Of a stretch of DNA of 42,491 bases, positions 15,882 through 25,949 are shown one piece after another. The notes below the pieces were generated by a model, which was not told the DNA's origin, made no database searches, and was given only the letters and a program-made list of their open reading frames with translations. The first letter of the stretch is position 1. Every line of letters begins with the position of its first letter. The stretch is from a virus. The DNA lies in the IMG/VR virus record IMGVR_UViG_3300030380_004562, positions 6,834 through 49,324 of that record. One strand, given 5' to 3'. Position numbers and translations under genes: made by a program.

Positions 15882-18800
15882 ATGCCAGAGATGAAAAAAC
15901 AGTTTACCAAGGGTAAAATGAATAAAGATTTAGACGAGAGACTTGTTCCTAATGGGGAATATAGAGACGCCATGAACATTCAAGTAGCTACCTCAGAAGA
16001 CGGTGACGTAGCTACTGTACAAAATATACTTGGTAATTCTAGAATACCTATTTTAGTAAAAAGTCCTTTTGGTGGTGCGATTGGAGTTGGTCCTACACTT
16101 GCTCCTTTTATTTTTCCATCAGAAGCTAAAGTAGTTGCTTCAATTTCTGATGAAAAAGTTGATACGCTTTATTGGTTTATTTGGACGCCTGATATAGATT
16201 ACATTATAAGTTATAACAAAAATGATGCTTCACCTAGATTTATTTTTGTAGATAAAAATAAAAGCGCTCTTAAATTTAGTGAAGACTACGTTATAACTGG
16301 TATAAACATTATTGATGGTATGATTTTTTGGACAGACAACAGAACTGAACCAAAAAAAATAAATATACAAAGATGCCTTGCTGGAACAACAGATCCTTAT
16401 AATGGTATACCAACTTCTATCATATTTGCTCAGCAAACTAAATTAATAAATTTAGACGCTCAACTTGGGCCCGCTGGTGGTCCAACCTCTAACAATACTC
16501 CTGTCGATATAGAAGAAAAGCACATTACTGTTATTAAAAAAGCACCTCCTAAACCTATGGGTATGGAGTTGGAAGGTGTAAGAGAAAATGACAGGGTATA
16601 TACTGGAATAATTAATTTAGAAACAGACGATGACGCTGTAAACACTTCTTCTTTTGCTCAACAATCATATTTTAACGGGCCACAAACTATTGCTGATCAA
16701 TCTGATGTTTATGATTTTTCAGCTTTTGATGTTGGTGATGTTGTTGCTATAAGAATAAGTGAAGGTATTACAAACAACGGTAATATAGTTAACTTAGGTG
16801 CTTTAAATAATCCAACAAGCGGTCTAACAGGTTGGCAAACCGGTAATAACAACGATATACTAGAGGGTACTAAAGTTGTTTTAAGTGTGTTTGACGATTA
16901 TAATGATCCACCTGGTTTACCCATAACAGATTATAGTATAAAAGGAATTTTAGTATCTAGTAATGCTGGCACAACAACTACAAGTGTTCCTAATGGACAA
17001 GGTGGTGTTATATACCTTGAAATTACAAATATAGTAGGTTATGCGCCGCAAGCAGATCCTACAATAGGACAACAAACATTGCAAATGGCAATAGATTTGT
17101 TTGATGAAGAAGAGAAACTATTTGAGTTTAAATTTCCAAGATTTTCATATAGATATAAATACGAGGACGGTGAATATTCTCCGTTTGCCCCTTTTACTCA
17201 AGTAGCTTTTGTACCTGGTTCTTTTGATTACCATCCTAAAAAAGGTTATAATTTAGGTATGGCAAACACAATAAGAGCTATAAGATTAAGTAGATTTTTA
17301 AACAAAAAAACACCACAAGATGTTGTTGCTGTTGATATTTTATTTAAAGACGAACCATCACCAGTAATATATGTAGTTGATACTTTAAAACCAAAAGATA
17401 ACGCTTTAAATAACGCACAATTTTTAAGCGGTGTACCATTAAACGCTTGGAATACCGTAAGAAATGGTGGTCAATATGTTATAGAAAAAGAAACAGTAAA
17501 TCAAGTAGTAGAAGAAAATCAATTATTAAGACCTTGGGATAATGTGCCAAGGCGCGCTTTAGCTCAAGACGTAACGGGTAATAGAGTTGTTTATGCTAAT
17601 TACGTACAGAATTATGATTTATTAACTCAAAGTGGTTCTCAATATTATCCTGAGTTTAAAACCGCTTGGAAAGAGTTTAACCCTTTACCTGCTCAATCGA
17701 ATAAATCTTGTAAAACATTACGAGAATATCAGCTTGGCGTTGTTTTTATAGATAAATATGGTAGAGAAACCCCTGTTATATCTAACCCATCTGGAACGAT
17801 GAAACTTGAAAAAGAAAGAGCCGCTTTAAACAATAGGATAAGAGTAGGTTTAAAAGGCGATATTACAAACCACCCGCAAGACGTAGACTATATGAAGTTT
17901 TTTGTTAAAGAAACGTCAGGAGAATACTATAACATGGCTATGGATAGGTGGTACAATGCTGAAGACGACAATGTTTGGCTTGCTTTTCCTTCTAACGAAA
18001 GAAACAAAATAGATATAGATACGTTTTTAATATTAAAAAAAGGCTCTGATCAAGATAATTTAGTAACAGAGCCAGCTAGATATAAAGTTTTAGCAATTGA
18101 AAGTGAGGCGCCAGATTTTATAAAAACAAAACCTTTATTAGTTAACGAGATTGTACACTATTATCCTTCTTATGACGCAGGCGGAACGCTGTTATCTGAT
18201 AACACGCCTATTTTTGAAAATGATATAAGCAATGCCCCAATAGAAGGTATAAAAGAATTTAAATTACTATATAATCAGTATAAAGATTCAACAGCTTCTA
18301 ATTTACACGAGTATTTAGCTACTGGTAATGGAGAGCTGTATATAGAATTTGCCCATCAAACAGAAGAGGAAATTTCTAATAGATATAAAATAACCAATAT
18401 AACTTGTACATGGGATGGTGGAACTGTACAAGATGATGACACTTTTAATATACAAACTGAAAAACCTTTAGGAAATGATGTTAATTTTATTTCAGACGAT
18501 CCAACTGGACTTGACCCACAGCAAATTACAGATGGTACTATTATTCGTTTTTATAAATACGAAGTAATTAATGCCGCTCAATTTGACGGTAGGTTTTTTG
18601 TTAAAATATATATGGATGATGTTTTCAAGCAAAACATAGAAAAACAATATAAAACAGAAGAAGGGTATAGAGTGCTACAAGAAGAGATGATATACTACAT
18701 GAAAGAAAACTGGTTTGAACAGTTTACGCAGCATATGTCTTGGTGGTTTACAGCTGGTTATCAAGAGTCTGAAAGAGATAATGATGGCTTTATGGGAAGT

Positions 18801-21800
18801 AGAATTCATAGTCCTGCTTATACTTATCCTAATTTTAACACAAAAGCATCAGGTAATGATTTTTTTGGTAGTATTTGGTCTTTAATGAATAGGACCGCTC
18901 TGATGAAATATTGGGGAGCACCTGGTGATAATGATTATGATCATGCGGAAGAACACGGTGGTAGCTCTTATAATACAGATTCAAATGGAAACTTAAAACA
19001 CTATGGCCATTACGGTAATGATAAATTTATGGCTTCGGCTTTATATTTTAGAAGATACAAACTTATTGATAATGAATATCATGATAATTCCTTTAATTTA
19101 ACATTTGACAGCTCATTGTATGGTAGTTGGAGTGGTAGATATAATCACAGGTGGGCTTATTGTTATTTTACTTCTGGAGATAAAAGAGACCCTAACAATT
19201 GGGTACACGTAAGCGAGGCACAGCACGAGGCTAACTGGGGAGTAGGTAGTCATTTTTCATACTACGATCAAGTAGGCGATGGTTGGAGAGAATATGTATT
19301 CGAAGGGCCTAGATGGCAGGGTAGTGGTGATGGAAGCAGTGAGCCATCACATAATTGTTATCAGTACAAAGCTGGTACATATGAAGATAATTATAACGCT
19401 TGTAGAGATGCGGAGGTTTGGTTTATAGATAACGGTAGAATTACGGGTAAAAGAACTACAAGCAACGATTTAGTACTTAATGACGCGGACGGTGAATACC
19501 ATCAATATATAACTGAAAACGATTATAATTGTGATAAAGATGGTTCTGCTGGTGGACCTAGAGGTTTAGTTAAATATCAAGGCGCTAATAAACACTCTTT
19601 ATATCTTAGTTTTGGCGGTATATTTGGTATGCGTAATCCAGGTGGCGGTACTACCACTCATAAACACGAGAATCATTTTGGTATAGGTGCTTGGAATGAT
19701 AAAGACAATAACGGTTTTTATGATGATACTAATTTAAACAATTTTGTAGGCAAAATGAACCCGGGTTATAGGTACAAGTGGAAAGAAGATCCAACTAAAA
19801 CTCTTTTTACATTAGGTGCAAGAATTTATGGCGACGGAAGATATCTTAACCACAGCACAAGACGTGGTACATATAAAGGAAAAACATACAGTCTGAAACT
19901 TAAAAAAGCCCCAACCCGCTTTAACATGAGTAGAAATATGGATGGCGCTGTTGCTCATAATTACAGAAAAGGTTGGAGAATGTTTGACATAGTGCCAGTA
20001 CCTGTTTGGGATCCAACTGTGCAGGGAAAAATACCCGCTGGTCTTGAAATAAAATTAACTCCTTGTAATTCTTCTGGAGGTGATACAGACAATGGTAATG
20101 TAACTACTGGTGATCAAACAGGTCCTAATGGCAATGAAGTTAGTATATACGTTAAAACTTTAGTTGATTCTAATTCTAATTACGGCGTTAAAAAACTTCA
20201 CGAAGGTATGGCTTTGCAGTCATTTAAAAGGGCTAGCGATAACACCACTGTAACTATTCAAAGTATATCTGGTTTTAATGACACAAACGAAAAATGGCAC
20301 ACGGGTAATGATTTTTTAGTTGTTATTAAGATAATACCTAGAGATACAAGTGGCGCTGTTAACGCTTTAAAACCTAACTACTATGAGTTACAATTAGGTG
20401 GTTATAACTTTCCAATGCAAGAAAATGATCATAGTTGGTTACAAGCGCCTGGATCAACCACACATCCTCAAGTAGGTACTAATGGAGAGTATCATTTTGT
20501 GCAAGTTGGCATGAACGGTCATAACTCAAACACTGAGTTTAATATTAATGAAAACGCTTACAAAATTGGCTCTCAAAATGGAAACGGTCAAGCTTTTGGT
20601 AAAATTGGTGCTGTTGGTTATAAAATACAATTTGTTGATGAAATAGAACCTGAAGAAGTTTTTCCAACAAACCCTGCTATATGGGAAACAGAGCCAAAAG
20701 AAACAAAAGATTTAGATATATATTACGAGGCAACAGGAGCTATACCTTTTAATTTTACAGCAGAAAATGTTCACGAGGCTTTTCCAATTGGAAGCTATAT
20801 AACACCCCCGGGTCAGTGGCTTAGTATAGCTAGTGGTGAACCCGTGTATGTTTACGGTTACTTAAACGAAGAAATACTTTTAAGTGAAATAAACCCAATA
20901 GCCGTAGATGATATTAATACTAATATAGATGATACCATAGCAGTGCCTATTAATTCAAGTCTTTATTTTCAAGCAAACGGCATATACTTTGTGACTACTC
21001 CTAGCGGGTTAACGTTTAGCGTAGAAGTAACAGGTATTGGTAATGCTTTAAATATTTCCGCTATAACTATAGAACCAAGGTTGTATAATGGTAATTTTGA
21101 ATTACCTTATTTTAACTGTTATTCTTTCGGTAACGGTGTTGAGTCTAATAGAATTAGAGATAACTTTAACTTACCTTTTATATCTAATGGTGTAAAAGTT
21201 TCCACAACATTAGAGGCAGATTATAAAGAAGAAAGAAGACAATATGGTTTAATTTACTCTGGTATATATAACTCTATAAGCGGTGTTAATAATTTAAATC
21301 AATTTATACAAGCTGAAAAAATAACTAAAGATGTAAACCCAATATACGGTAGTATACAAAAATTACACTCAAGAGACTCTGATTTAGTAACTTTTTGTGA
21401 AGATAAAGTATTAAGAATACAGGCCAATAAAGACGCGTTATTTAATGCTGATGGCAATACTAACGTAACCGCTAGCTCTAATGTTTTAGGACAAGCAATA
21501 CCTTTTGCTGGTGAGTATGGTATATCTACAAACCCAGAAAGCTTTGCGTCTGAAGATTATAGAGTTTATTTTACTGATAAAGTTAGAGGTAAAGTATTGA
21601 GATTATCAAGAGACGGTATGACGCCTATATCACAATATGGTATGACAGACTGGTTTAAAGATAACTTAAGATTAGTGCCTGATGAAGGTAAAATAATGGG
21701 TAGTTATGACGATAGAAACGACGAGTACAATTTAAAACTAGAAATAAAAGAAAACGTTACTGACGAGGCTTTTACACCGAAAATAATTACATATAGCGAA

Positions 21801-23033
21801 AAAGTAAAAGGTTGGGTAAGTTTTAAATCTTTTATTGAAATGCAGAATGCTGTTAGCATGGCAAATGATTATTATACTTTTTTTGAAGGCGAACTTTACA
21901 AACATTACGACGAAACTGTAGATAGAAATACTTTTTACGGTAACTTTACAGAATCTTCTTTCGATGTTGTTTTAAACGATCAACCTTCTTTGGTAAAAGT
22001 TTACAATACACTAAACTATGAAGGCACACAGTCGAGAGTACAACCTTTTGTAAACGAGCTAGTACAATTAGATTTTCAACCAAATACTACTTATAATGAT
22101 CAAAGAATTTATAATCTTGCTAAAAAAGAGGGTTGGTATGTTGAAACTATAGTTACTAATAAAGAAACAGGTGAGATAAACGAGTTTATAGAAAAAGAAG
22201 GTAAATGGTTTAACGCTGTAAATAAAGTTGTTGATATTGTAGTAGAAAAAGCTGATACAGCTGATTTTAGTTTTCAAGGTATTGGTACTGTTGGTAACAT
22301 TGGCTCTGTTGTTACTGGTGGAGGTACTACAATGCAGTGCCCAGTGCCTACAATTAGTGTTAACGCTAATTCTGACTTAACGTTTGTAATACCACCGCCA
22401 ACGCCGCTAAGTGCTACTTTAGGTGGTTATGACACCTACGCTTGGACATTGACATCGCCTACTGGAATAGTAACAACTGGTTCAACTGGTGTTTTACCTT
22501 CTGTTAGTAACGCGGATTTATTATCAAATGGCACTGGTGATTGGACATTTGACGTGCAGTTTAATTGGGTAGATATAACATCTTGTACAAGCACGGCTAC
22601 TATTTACATCGCGCCTGGATGTACAAATTCTCAAGCAGTTAATTATGATGCTAACGCTAATCTTGATGATGGAAGCTGTCGATTACCTGATCCTATATTT
22701 GGTTGTACCGATCCTACGGCTAGCAATTATAACCCAGCAGCCACACAAGATGATGGTAGTTGCCAGTATAGACTACCTAATGATCCAATAGATTTTGGTG
22801 ATCTTGATATTCCTACTGATGACGATGACGATACACGTGGTGAAATAAGTGAGATTGCAACACCTCTTCAAGAGCCTATTAAAGAAGAACCTGTCAAAGA
22901 AGAATCTGTTATAGAATTAATTTCAGAGGTTCTTCTAGAACCAACACCAGAAATAGATGCAGATGCATATGATGATGGTAGTAGTCCAGATGATAGTGAA
23001 GAGGATATTAAAAAAATAAAAAAAGGATATTAA
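15882..23033 (+). CDS. giant tail nozzle/muzzle protein (T7 gp12-like) with host-repeat tail
   Basis: This 2383-residue protein starts with KQFTKGKMNKDLDERLVPNG then EYRDAMNIQV, a signature of gp12-like nozzle and crAss-type stabilisation/muzzle proteins. Beta-propeller-like segments continue through residues 1-900 (YRYKYEDGEYSPFAPFTQVAF). They resume at about 1780-2090 (HSRDSDLVTFCEDKVLRI, FASEDYRVYFTDKVRGKVLRLS, MGSYDDRNDEYNLKLEI). Between about 945 and 1595 lies a large Tyr/Trp/Gly/Asn/His-rich insertion (WWFTAGYQESERDNDGFMGS), a plausible receptor-contacting domain. An immunoglobulin-like region precedes two cysteine repeats at 2246-2294. An acidic Glu/Asp-rich terminus ends in IKKIKKGY. 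It is probably the distal tail tube and main host-contacting part. Confidence 0.8.
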   Translation: MPEMKKQFTKGKMNKDLDERLVPNGEYRDAMNIQVATSEDGDVATVQNILGNSRIPILVKSPFGGAIGVGPTLAPFIFPSEAKVVASISDEKVDTLYWFIWTPDIDYIISYNKNDASPRFIFVDKNKSALKFSEDYVITGINIIDGMIFWTDNRTEPKKINIQRCLAGTTDPYNGIPTSIIFAQQTKLINLDAQLGPAGGPTSNNTPVDIEEKHITVIKKAPPKPMGMELEGVRENDRVYTGIINLETDDDAVNTSSFAQQSYFNGPQTIADQSDVYDFSAFDVGDVVAIRISEGITNNGNIVNLGALNNPTSGLTGWQTGNNNDILEGTKVVLSVFDDYNDPPGLPITDYSIKGILVSSNAGTTTTSVPNGQGGVIYLEITNIVGYAPQADPTIGQQTLQMAIDLFDEEEKLFEFKFPRFSYRYKYEDGEYSPFAPFTQVAFVPGSFDYHPKKGYNLGMANTIRAIRLSRFLNKKTPQDVVAVDILFKDEPSPVIYVVDTLKPKDNALNNAQFLSGVPLNAWNTVRNGGQYVIEKETVNQVVEENQLLRPWDNVPRRALAQDVTGNRVVYANYVQNYDLLTQSGSQYYPEFKTAWKEFNPLPAQSNKSCKTLREYQLGVVFIDKYGRETPVISNPSGTMKLEKERAALNNRIRVGLKGDITNHPQDVDYMKFFVKETSGEYYNMAMDRWYNAEDDNVWLAFPSNERNKIDIDTFLILKKGSDQDNLVTEPARYKVLAIESEAPDFIKTKPLLVNEIVHYYPSYDAGGTLLSDNTPIFENDISNAPIEGIKEFKLLYNQYKDSTASNLHEYLATGNGELYIEFAHQTEEEISNRYKITNITCTWDGGTVQDDDTFNIQTEKPLGNDVNFISDDPTGLDPQQITDGTIIRFYKYEVINAAQFDGRFFVKIYMDDVFKQNIEKQYKTEEGYRVLQEEMIYYMKENWFEQFTQHMSWWFTAGYQESERDNDGFMGSRIHSPAYTYPNFNTKASGNDFFGSIWSLMNRTALMKYWGAPGDNDYDHAEEHGGSSYNTDSNGNLKHYGHYGNDKFMASALYFRRYKLIDNEYHDNSFNLTFDSSLYGSWSGRYNHRWAYCYFTSGDKRDPNNWVHVSEAQHEANWGVGSHFSYYDQVGDGWREYVFEGPRWQGSGDGSSEPSHNCYQYKAGTYEDNYNACRDAEVWFIDNGRITGKRTTSNDLVLNDADGEYHQYITENDYNCDKDGSAGGPRGLVKYQGANKHSLYLSFGGIFGMRNPGGGTTTHKHENHFGIGAWNDKDNNGFYDDTNLNNFVGKMNPGYRYKWKEDPTKTLFTLGARIYGDGRYLNHSTRRGTYKGKTYSLKLKKAPTRFNMSRNMDGAVAHNYRKGWRMFDIVPVPVWDPTVQGKIPAGLEIKLTPCNSSGGDTDNGNVTTGDQTGPNGNEVSIYVKTLVDSNSNYGVKKLHEGMALQSFKRASDNTTVTIQSISGFNDTNEKWHTGNDFLVVIKIIPRDTSGAVNALKPNYYELQLGGYNFPMQENDHSWLQAPGSTTHPQVGTNGEYHFVQVGMNGHNSNTEFNINENAYKIGSQNGNGQAFGKIGAVGYKIQFVDEIEPEEVFPTNPAIWETEPKETKDLDIYYEATGAIPFNFTAENVHEAFPIGSYITPPGQWLSIASGEPVYVYGYLNEEILLSEINPIAVDDINTNIDDTIAVPINSSLYFQANGIYFVTTPSGLTFSVEVTGIGNALNISAITIEPRLYNGNFELPYFNCYSFGNGVESNRIRDNFNLPFISNGVKVSTTLEADYKEERRQYGLIYSGIYNSISGVNNLNQFIQAEKITKDVNPIYGSIQKLHSRDSDLVTFCEDKVLRIQANKDALFNADGNTNVTASSNVLGQAIPFAGEYGISTNPESFASEDYRVYFTDKVRGKVLRLSRDGMTPISQYGMTDWFKDNLRLVPDEGKIMGSYDDRNDEYNLKLEIKENVTDEAFTPKIITYSEKVKGWVSFKSFIEMQNAVSMANDYYTFFEGELYKHYDETVDRNTFYGNFTESSFDVVLNDQPSLVKVYNTLNYEGTQSRVQPFVNELVQLDFQPNTTYNDQRIYNLAKKEGWYVETIVTNKETGEINEFIEKEGKWFNAVNKVVDIVVEKADTADFSFQGIGTVGNIGSVVTGGGTTMQCPVPTISVNANSDLTFVIPPPTPLSATLGGYDTYAWTLTSPTGIVTTGSTGVLPSVSNADLLSNGTGDWTFDVQFNWVDITSCTSTATIYIAPGCTNSQAVNYDANANLDDGSCRLPDPIFGCTDPTASNYNPAATQDDGSCQYRLPNDPIDFGDLDIPTDDDDDTRGEISEIATPLQEPIKEEPVKEESVIELISEVLLEPTPEIDADAYDDGSSPDDSEEDIKKIKKGY
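22617..22763 (+). repeat. two GC.D...DDGSC repeats in the muzzle C-terminus
   Basis: Residues 2246-2294 hold two tandem copies of a 21-residue unit. Each opens with GCT(N/D), has an NY(D/N)(A/P).A core and closes with DDGSC. They are linked by RLPDPIF. The same unit occurs in the exported protein at 39498. Units of this kind are common in secreted Bacteroidota proteins; the two cysteines probably form a disulphide and the Asp cluster may bind calcium. That is family knowledge and inference. Confidence 0.85.
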
Positions 23034-23034
23034 T

Positions 23035-23439
23035 ATGGTAACTGTAACGTTAAACAATATAAATAATTTAAATGATTCTTTACAGGTAGGCGATTTAGTG
23101 TACACAACACCAACACAAAACACTATTGCTAATAACTTAAATAGTGATTTAGTAACTACAACTAACAATGTTGTTGGTGGTAGTGCTGGTAATACAAATA
23201 TAGTTGGTATACTTAGAAGAATCACTGTAACTGGTAATACTGTTGTTTTAGATATTGATGAAACTTTATTTTTTAACACAGTAGTGCCTCAGTCAGGAGA
23301 TTTTTTAATGTTTTCTAAGTATAATCAAACAAGAGGTGACGTGTTAGGTTATTATGCACAAGCAAAATTTAAAAATGATTCAAGAGAAAAAGCAGAGCTT
23401 TTTTCTGTAGGTAGTGAAGTTGTAATAAATAGCAAATAA
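23035..23439 (+). CDS. small virion structural protein
   Basis: This 134-residue, beta-rich protein has VTLNNINNLNDSLQVGDLVYTT, TVVLDIDETLFF and a conserved-looking C-terminus, GDVLGYYAQAKFKNDSREKA followed by ELFSVGSEV and a Ser-Lys end. That ending is familiar to me from structural proteins of diverse marine phages, though I cannot search. It is coupled through TAATATG to the muzzle gene and again to the next tail gene, so it is likely a tail-tip or baseplate-hub component. Confidence 0.6.
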   Translation: MVTVTLNNINNLNDSLQVGDLVYTTPTQNTIANNLNSDLVTTTNNVVGGSAGNTNIVGILRRITVTGNTVVLDIDETLFFNTVVPQSGDFLMFSKYNQTRGDVLGYYAQAKFKNDSREKAELFSVGSEVVINSK

Positions 23440-23440
23440 T

Positions 23441-25195
23441 ATGTCATACGAAACAAGTGAATTTATAAAGGAATTAAACGACGTGCAAGCACCGGTTGGT
23501 TTTCATTACATGCCTAATGGTAGGTTAATGAAAGATGCTGATCATATAGCTAGATACGGTTATGTTCAAAGAAAAATAAGTAGTATTAATATTGACCTTC
23601 AAGATATATCTTACAACGGTGAAACTAGGTATTTTGAAATAACAGGTGATGGTTATTTTAGCTTAGAAATAACTGATAGCGATAACAAACACTATAATTT
23701 CTACAGTAAAACTTGGGTTAATAGTGGTGTTTCTGGTATTAAAAATGGATATCTACATAAAATAAATTTAAAAGGATCTTATAGTAACTACATTATATTT
23801 CCAAGTAATACGTCTTCTTTAAAAACATATACTTTAAAACTTATAGCAGAAACAGTTGGCAACGTAAAAACAATTCATCAAGATAATAGCATAAACTTAA
23901 ATAAATCAACAGGGTCAGATTCTAATGTTCTTGCAAAAATATTATACCAAGATGTTGTAAAGCAGTTGCATTTGTCGTGTATAGCACCTAGCCAATACAG
24001 CACTATAACATCTACTGTTGACGGTACTATATCAAGCGCTAACAAATTAATACTTGATGACGTTATGGCTAACAAAGGGGTTTTAGTTGGTGACTTAATA
24101 ACCGGTACTGGTGTCGCTGCTTCAACGTACACGTTAGTTAGCAGCTTTGATCCCGATAATGACAATAATAAAGAAATATCTTTAAATAGAAACACAAGTA
24201 TAAGCGATGCTGTTACCGTTACTTTTACACCTGCTTTTAATGGGGTTAAGCCCCACAACACTGAAAGCACAAATGGTAGAGACAGCTTTGACATGACTAC
24301 TGGTGGTAGTTTAGATGCTAATTTTACCGTAACAATAACAGCACCGTCTGGTAGATTATTTTCTATAAAAAAAATACCTACAACCCAAGATCTTTGTTCT
24401 TTTAAAACCGTAAACATAGGTAGCGCTGGTTCTGCTTTACCAGAAGAAGATGTAAGTGGTAGTACTTTTTTTAGATTTCCAGTTAATAATATAGCCGGTT
24501 TACAAAAGGGTATGTCATTAGATCCTTCTAGATCAGACGATACTATTGTTCCAGCTGTACTAAGTGATTATACAACAACGGAAACTAGAACTAGTTTTGC
24601 TAATATAAACGGCGCACAAGTTGTTACTAGCGAAACGCGTATAAAAAGCACTTTTAACGCTGTAGATCCAAACCATAATGATGTAACCGCGATTCATAGG
24701 TCGGGCAAAGCTAGTGCGCAAGCTGGTAACTTGATTTTTAATGTTCAGCAGCCTGATGCTTTAAAAGATAATACAAGTGTAAAGATATATGGTCATGGTA
24801 AAAAAAATATAAGCTCTTTAAATAACGGTATGGAAGTTGAAATAAGCAACGTGCTATTAACACCTACAGATCTTACTGTTACTACCACTGGTTCTGTTAG
24901 TAGTAGTACTACAGTTCCTATTAATAACTTAGCGCTAGTTACTGCTGGCGCTGAAATAAGTGGTGTTAATATAGCTTTTGCAGCGTCAAATCCAACAGTT
25001 ACTGGTAAGGCTGCGTTATCAGGTGCTGGAAATATTACATTATCAGCCGCACAAACCTTGGAAAGTGGACAAGAATTAAAAATAGAAAATTTTACTAACG
25101 TAATAACTTTAACCGGTAGGATAAATGTTAAAAACTTTCCAGAATCTGATACTACTATATTCTTTGATTTAGAGAGGTTCTTAACATCAATTTAG
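23441..25195 (+). CDS. putative tail fibre / tail structural protein
   Basis: This 584-residue, Thr/Ser/Asn-rich protein is predicted mostly beta. The N-terminus contains YMPNGRLMKDADHIARYGYV, followed by a small beta domain (YFEITGDGYFSLEITDSDN). Repetitive beta units include GDLITGTGVAASTYTLVSSF, the SLDPSRSDDTIVPAVLSDYT area and the C-terminal AEISGVNIAFAASNPTVTG. They resemble the inserts of the ring protein at 14508. It follows the muzzle cluster and ends the tail block. A fibre or appendage role is likely, but no receptor-binding motif is definable. Confidence 0.6.
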   Translation: MSYETSEFIKELNDVQAPVGFHYMPNGRLMKDADHIARYGYVQRKISSINIDLQDISYNGETRYFEITGDGYFSLEITDSDNKHYNFYSKTWVNSGVSGIKNGYLHKINLKGSYSNYIIFPSNTSSLKTYTLKLIAETVGNVKTIHQDNSINLNKSTGSDSNVLAKILYQDVVKQLHLSCIAPSQYSTITSTVDGTISSANKLILDDVMANKGVLVGDLITGTGVAASTYTLVSSFDPDNDNNKEISLNRNTSISDAVTVTFTPAFNGVKPHNTESTNGRDSFDMTTGGSLDANFTVTITAPSGRLFSIKKIPTTQDLCSFKTVNIGSAGSALPEEDVSGSTFFRFPVNNIAGLQKGMSLDPSRSDDTIVPAVLSDYTTTETRTSFANINGAQVVTSETRIKSTFNAVDPNHNDVTAIHRSGKASAQAGNLIFNVQQPDALKDNTSVKIYGHGKKNISSLNNGMEVEISNVLLTPTDLTVTTTGSVSSSTTVPINNLALVTAGAEISGVNIAFAASNPTVTGKAALSGAGNITLSAAQTLESGQELKIENFTNVITLTGRINVKNFPESDTTIFFDLERFLTSI

Positions 25196-25214
25196 TAAAA
25201 AAAATAGAAAAACT

Positions 25215-25235
25215 GTAACTATTATACATATAAAA
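25215..25235 (+). promoter_or_regulatory. candidate late promoter element GTAACTATTATACATATAA
   Basis: The 50-base gap between the tail block and the ejection-protein block contains GTAACTATTATACATATAAA about ten bases before the leader AATAAAATT of the next gene. It matches the GTAACTATATAA element at 35897 and the TTAACTATTATTATA element at 10007. It could mark the start of the ejection-protein transcript. Confidence 0.3.
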
Positions 25236-25245
25236 CAATAAAATT

Positions 25246-25935
25246 ATGGCTTATAAAAAATCATCTCCTGCTAAGTTTATAAACGCTTTGTTTGGCGGTG
25301 CCGCAAGAAGAAGAGAACAAAGAGCAGCTAACGAAGATTTAGGTAATCAAATGGATTCGTGGGAGGATACTAAAATGACAAACCCTTATGCTGGCGTAAA
25401 AAACCCATACGCTGATATGGAAAATGTTTATGAAGATCAAACTGTAGATTTAAAAGCCGCAGAGTTTGCTAAACAGCAATCACAACAAAACATGGCTAAT
25501 ATTATGGCTAATATGAAAGGCGCTGCTGGTGGTAGTGGTGTAGCTGGTTTAGCGCAGGTGTTAGCTAATCAAGGTGCTAAACAGGCACAACAAGCCTCTG
25601 CTGATATAGGTAGACAAGAACAAGCTAATCAAGCTAGAGCAAGAGGTGAGGCTGGTAGACTACAACAATTATCTAGAGAAGGTGAACAAAAAAGAGATAT
25701 GTTAGAAAGAGAAGGTAAGCGTATGGTAGAACAGTTTGATATGGATAAACAAAATAAAATGCTTGAAATGGCTCTTGGTAGAAAAGCTTCTGCTGACCAA
25801 GCTATTGACAATGCGAACGCACAGTTAGATCAATTTGTTTCCGGTGCCGTTACTGGTGGTTTAACCGGTGGTTTATCACTACTTGGGGGTTCTGGAGGTT
25901 CTGGAGGGGGTTCTGATAGTAGTGGTACTGAATAA
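25246..25935 (+). CDS. putative internal virion (ejection) protein, gp14-like
   Basis: This 229-residue protein has a short basic N-terminus with KSSPAKFINALFGGAARRR, then NPYAGVKNPYADMENVYEDQ, a motif pattern frequent in phage internal proteins. An Ala/Gly/Gln-rich helical region follows (AANMKGAAGG-like, GVAGLAQVLANQGAKQAQQA). A long charged helix (GRLQQLSREGEQKRDMLERE) comes next, and the Gly-rich hydrophobic C-terminus is GAVTGGLTGGLSLLGGSGGS. This matches small ejection proteins that cross the outer membrane during DNA entry (T7 gp14 type). It heads a block with the protein at 25950 and the giant protein at 26781. Confidence 0.65.
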   Translation: MAYKKSSPAKFINALFGGAARRREQRAANEDLGNQMDSWEDTKMTNPYAGVKNPYADMENVYEDQTVDLKAAEFAKQQSQQNMANIMANMKGAAGGSGVAGLAQVLANQGAKQAQQASADIGRQEQANQARARGEAGRLQQLSREGEQKRDMLEREGKRMVEQFDMDKQNKMLEMALGRKASADQAIDNANAQLDQFVSGAVTGGLTGGLSLLGGSGGSGGGSDSSGTE

Positions 25936-25949
25936 TAAAAAATAAAATT

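Noticed and set aside
23878-24417. 179-codon minus-strand frame inside the tail structural gene
   Set aside because: Lies wholly inside a continuous + strand gene with credible protein composition; nothing in its translation resembles a known domain.
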